From Lacisediminimonas profundi (GTDB lineage: Bacteria > Pseudomonadota > Gammaproteobacteria > Burkholderiales > Burkholderiaceae_D): a DNA stretch of 64,000 nt. Below are positions 61,986-64,000 of the stretch, one piece after another. Position 1 is the first letter of the stretch, and each line of letters opens with the position of its first letter. The stretch covers positions 35,826 to 99,825 of the forward strand of contig NZ_VTTH01000009.1 in assembly GCF_008831265.1 (NCBI RefSeq), written 5' to 3'. The notes below the pieces were generated by a model. That model saw only the letters and a list, made by a program, of their open reading frames with translations. It was not told the origin of the DNA and did no database searches. The translations under genes were made by a program, and so were the position numbers.

Positions 61986-62602
61986 GCCAGCATCTCCTCA
62001 ATCTTCGCCAGCGCAGCACGGGTCACCAGAATCTTCTTGTAGAAGACCAGCGACACCGGATCGGCGTGACGCGGCTCGCACACCAGCACATTGGCCAGGT
62101 TGCGCGACGCCAGTAACAGGTTCTCGTCGAGGCTGTCGGTGATGACCAGCACGGAGTCCAACCCCATGCCCTTGAGCTTTTGCGACAAGAGTTTGGTCTT
62201 GGGCGCTTCCAGCGTCATGCCTTCAATAACCGACACGCGACCCTCACGCGCCAACTGGGAAAGGATCGAGCAGACACCTGCGCGATACATTTTCTTGTTG
62301 ACCTTGTGCGAGAAGTTTTCTTCCGGCGAATTCGGGAAGATGCGACCGCCTCCGCGCCACAGCGGCGAGGACGACATACCAGCACGAGCACGGCCGGTGC
62401 CTTTCTGGCGCCATGGCTTCTTCGTGGTGTGGCTGACTTCTTCGCGATCTTTCTGCTTGCGGTTACCGCTACGAGCATTCGCCTGGTAGGCGACCACGAC
62501 CTGATGGATCAGCGCCTCGTTATAGTCCCGACCAAAAATGGTGTCGGGAGCCGAGACGTTTGATGCGGTCTGGCCTTGCTCATTCAGGAGCGTAAGTTCC
62601 AT
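61982..62602 (-). CDS. rplD: 50S ribosomal protein L4
   Basis: 206 residues. Its loop ([20 protein letters not shown]) reaches into the exit tunnel. In Escherichia coli L4 represses the S10 operon; no matching leader is inside the window. Three bases after rplC. Confidence 0.99.
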   Translation of the reverse strand: MELTLLNEQGQTASNVSAPDTIFGRDYNEALIHQVVVAYQANARSGNRKQKDREEVSHTTKKPWRQKGTGRARAGMSSSPLWRGGGRIFPNSPEENFSHKVNKKMYRAGVCSILSQLAREGRVSVIEGMTLEAPKTKLLSQKLKGMGLDSVLVITDSLDENLLLASRNLANVLVCEPRHADPVSLVFYKKILVTRAALAKIEEMLA

Positions 62603-62605
62603 TTA

Positions 62606-63280
62606 TCAGGCTCCCTTCTTGGCGTTGACTTTGATGGCAGCCTGAACTACGACCTGGCCGTTCTTGGCGCCCGGGACCGCACCCTTGACCAGCAGCAGCT
62701 GGCGCTCTGCATCGATGCGAGCGATTTCAAGGTTTTGCGTGGTCACGGTAACGTCACCCATATGGCCCGTCATGCGCTTGCCAGGGAAAACGCGACCCGG
62801 ATCCTGCGCCATACCGATGGAGCCCGGAACGTTGTGGGAACGCGAGTTACCATGCGAAGCACGGCCAGATTTGAAGTTGTGACGCTTGATGGTGCCGGCG
62901 TAGCCCTTACCGATCGACGTGCCTTGCACATCGACCTTCTGGCCAACTTCGAACAGCGAAGCGGGAATGACATCGCCAACTTTGAGCTGGGATGCCGCTG
63001 CTGCGCTGATGCGGAATTCACGAAGCACCGATCCGGCCTCGACACCCGCTTTTGCGAAATGTCCGGCGGCGGCCTTGTTGACACGGGAAGCACGGCGGCT
63101 ACCGAATGCAACCTGAACGGCCGTGTAGCCGTCAGTGTCAGGGGTTTTGATCTGAGTCACACGGTTGTTGGACACGTCCAGCACGGTCACAGGAATCGAA
63201 TCCCCGTCATCCGTGAAGATGCGCATCATGCCAACCTTGCGACCAAGCAGGCCTTGGCCCTGATTTTGGTCATGGTTCAT
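62606..63280 (-). CDS. rplC: 50S ribosomal protein L3
   Basis: 224 residues. It begins [19 protein letters not shown]; the loop near the peptidyl-transferase centre includes the methylatable Gln region [21 protein letters not shown] gap of 172 bases to rpsJ contains a 6-bp CCCGCC/GGCGGG hairpin near its ribosome site. Confidence 0.99.
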   Translation of the reverse strand: MNHDQNQGQGLLGRKVGMMRIFTDDGDSIPVTVLDVSNNRVTQIKTPDTDGYTAVQVAFGSRRASRVNKAAAGHFAKAGVEAGSVLREFRISAAAASQLKVGDVIPASLFEVGQKVDVQGTSIGKGYAGTIKRHNFKSGRASHGNSRSHNVPGSIGMAQDPGRVFPGKRMTGHMGDVTVTTQNLEIARIDAERQLLLVKGAVPGAKNGQVVVQAAIKVNAKKGA

Positions 63281-63452
63281 TTTTTCTCCATTCCCGCCTG
63301 CGATTGGGCGGGGCTGATGTTGGTACTACTTGAATCGTCGCGAATGCGGTGCAAACTGGCGATTCGGAATTAAGCCGGCTAGTATAGCGCGGCAACCGGG
63401 CACATACAACAGAAAAATCTGCGGCGCAAGGTCCCGGCGCCAAATAAAACAA

Positions 63453-63791
63453 TTACTGCAGCTTGATCTCGACGTCCACGCCAGCTGGCAGGTCCAGCTT
63501 CATCAGTGCGTCGACAGTCTTGTCGGTCGGGTCGATGATGTCCATCAGGCGCTGGTGGGTACGAATCTCGAACTGGTCACGCGACGTCTTGTTGACGTGC
63601 GGCGAGCGCAGGATGTCGAAGCGTTGCATGCGGGTTGGCAGTGGAACCGGTCCGCGCACAACCGCGCCGGTACGCTTTGCGGTGTCAACGATTTCCTGAG
63701 CGGACTGATCGATCAGGCGATAGTCGAATGCCTTCAGGCGAATGCGGATCTTTTGCTTCAGGCTCGCCGGTTTTTGCTTCTGCTGTTCCAT
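63453..63791 (-). CDS. rpsJ: 30S ribosomal protein S10
   Basis: 112 residues, with nine more at the N terminus ([13 protein letters not shown]) than the common 103-residue form. The core [20 protein letters not shown] and the NusE/tRNA-binding loop [20 protein letters not shown] are standard. AAGGAAAG precedes the ATG, supporting this start. S10 is also NusE in antitermination. Confidence 0.97.
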   Translation of the reverse strand: MEQQKQKPASLKQKIRIRLKAFDYRLIDQSAQEIVDTAKRTGAVVRGPVPLPTRMQRFDILRSPHVNKTSRDQFEIRTHQRLMDIIDPTDKTVDALMKLDLPAGVDVEIKLQ

Positions 63792-63857
63792 GAATTCTTT
63801 CCTTTAAAGAGCGAGCCGCGAGTGATGATCACCCGCGGCAGTGTAAGAGCGACGAGT

Positions 63858-64000
63858 TTAGTCGAGGATTTTTGCAACAACGCCGGCGCCGACGGTACGG
63901 CCGCCTTCGCGGATTGCAAAACGCAGACCCTCTTCCATCGCGATCGGGTTGATCAGCTGCACAGTGATCGACACGTTATCGCCTGGCATGACCATTTCCT
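63858..64000 (-). CDS. tuf: Elongation factor Tu, C-terminal end only
   Basis: Partial: the last 47 codons, ending [19 protein letters not shown]-Tu delivers aminoacyl-tRNA to the ribosome. Domain III motifs [20 protein letters not shown] are visible. The 5' part lies beyond the right edge. Upstream of rpsJ, as in the str-S10 order. Confidence 0.98.
   Translation of the reverse strand, partial: EMVMPGDNVSITVQLINPIAMEEGLRFAIREGGRTVGAGVVAKILD

Overview
The window is chromosomal DNA of a betaproteobacterium, most likely Burkholderiales, family Oxalobacteraceae (relatives of Herminiimonas, Herbaspirillum or Noviherbaspirillum). This is inferred from protein sequences and gene order: uvrA beside MFS-ssb, kdsD-kdsC-lptC-lptA-lptB-rpoN-hpf, pilMNOPQ-aroK-aroB-dgt, and cyaY/lptM-lysA. 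No tRNA, rRNA, CRISPR array or intact mobile element is visible.

Positions 1-9580 are accessory. At the left edge is a HigB/HigA-like toxin-antitoxin pair, with the antitoxin cut by the window end. A gene-poor stretch of about 0.9 kb follows. Next is a leftward cluster of an 1840-residue RTX (calcium-binding repeat) protein preceded by three intact, diverged paralogues of an unrecognised 166-residue protein. The paralogue next to the RTX gene overlaps it by four bases. The two others are each followed by a decayed copy of the RTX gene start. The locus therefore looks like a [small gene + RTX start] unit that was duplicated, after which the small genes were kept and the extra RTX copies lost. 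This is the most unusual region of the window.

Positions 9581-31473 hold core genes. They are ssb with an MFS exporter, uvrA with acylphosphatase, and a CPA2 cation/proton antiporter. An envelope operon follows (kdsD, kdsC, lptC, lptA, lptB, then rpoN and hpf), which makes and exports lipopolysaccharide; a good sigma-54-type promoter sequence lies in front of it. Then come a 3-hydroxyisobutyryl-CoA hydrolase-type gene and a leftward operon, pilM-pilN-pilO-pilP-pilQ-aroKB-dgt. Here shikimate kinase and 3-dehydroquinate synthase are one uninterrupted reading frame.

Positions 31474-49163 hold a bifunctional penicillin-binding protein, frataxin, lptM-lysA, msrP-msrQ, the cytochrome c maturation pair ccsA/ccsB with a cytochrome c4-type protein, engB, hemB, corA, dsbD-cutA and a two-gene ABC-2 exporter. 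Cytochrome maturation, DsbD, MsrPQ and HemB are all connected with periplasmic redox and heme metabolism. Between engB and hemB, the minus strand could encode a small structured RNA ending in a textbook intrinsic terminator.

Positions 49164-64000 are one continuous leftward ribosomal-protein region: (tuf)-rpsJ-rplC-rplD-rplW-rplB-rpsS-rplV-rpsC-rplP-rpmC-rpsQ // rplN-rplX-rplE-rpsN-rpsH-rplF-rplR-rpsE-rpmD-rplO-secY-infA-rpmJ-rpsM-rpsK-rpsD-rpoA-rplQ. It ends in a strong terminator after rplQ. GC-rich hairpins sit in the rpsQ/rplN gap and in each of the last three intercistronic gaps.
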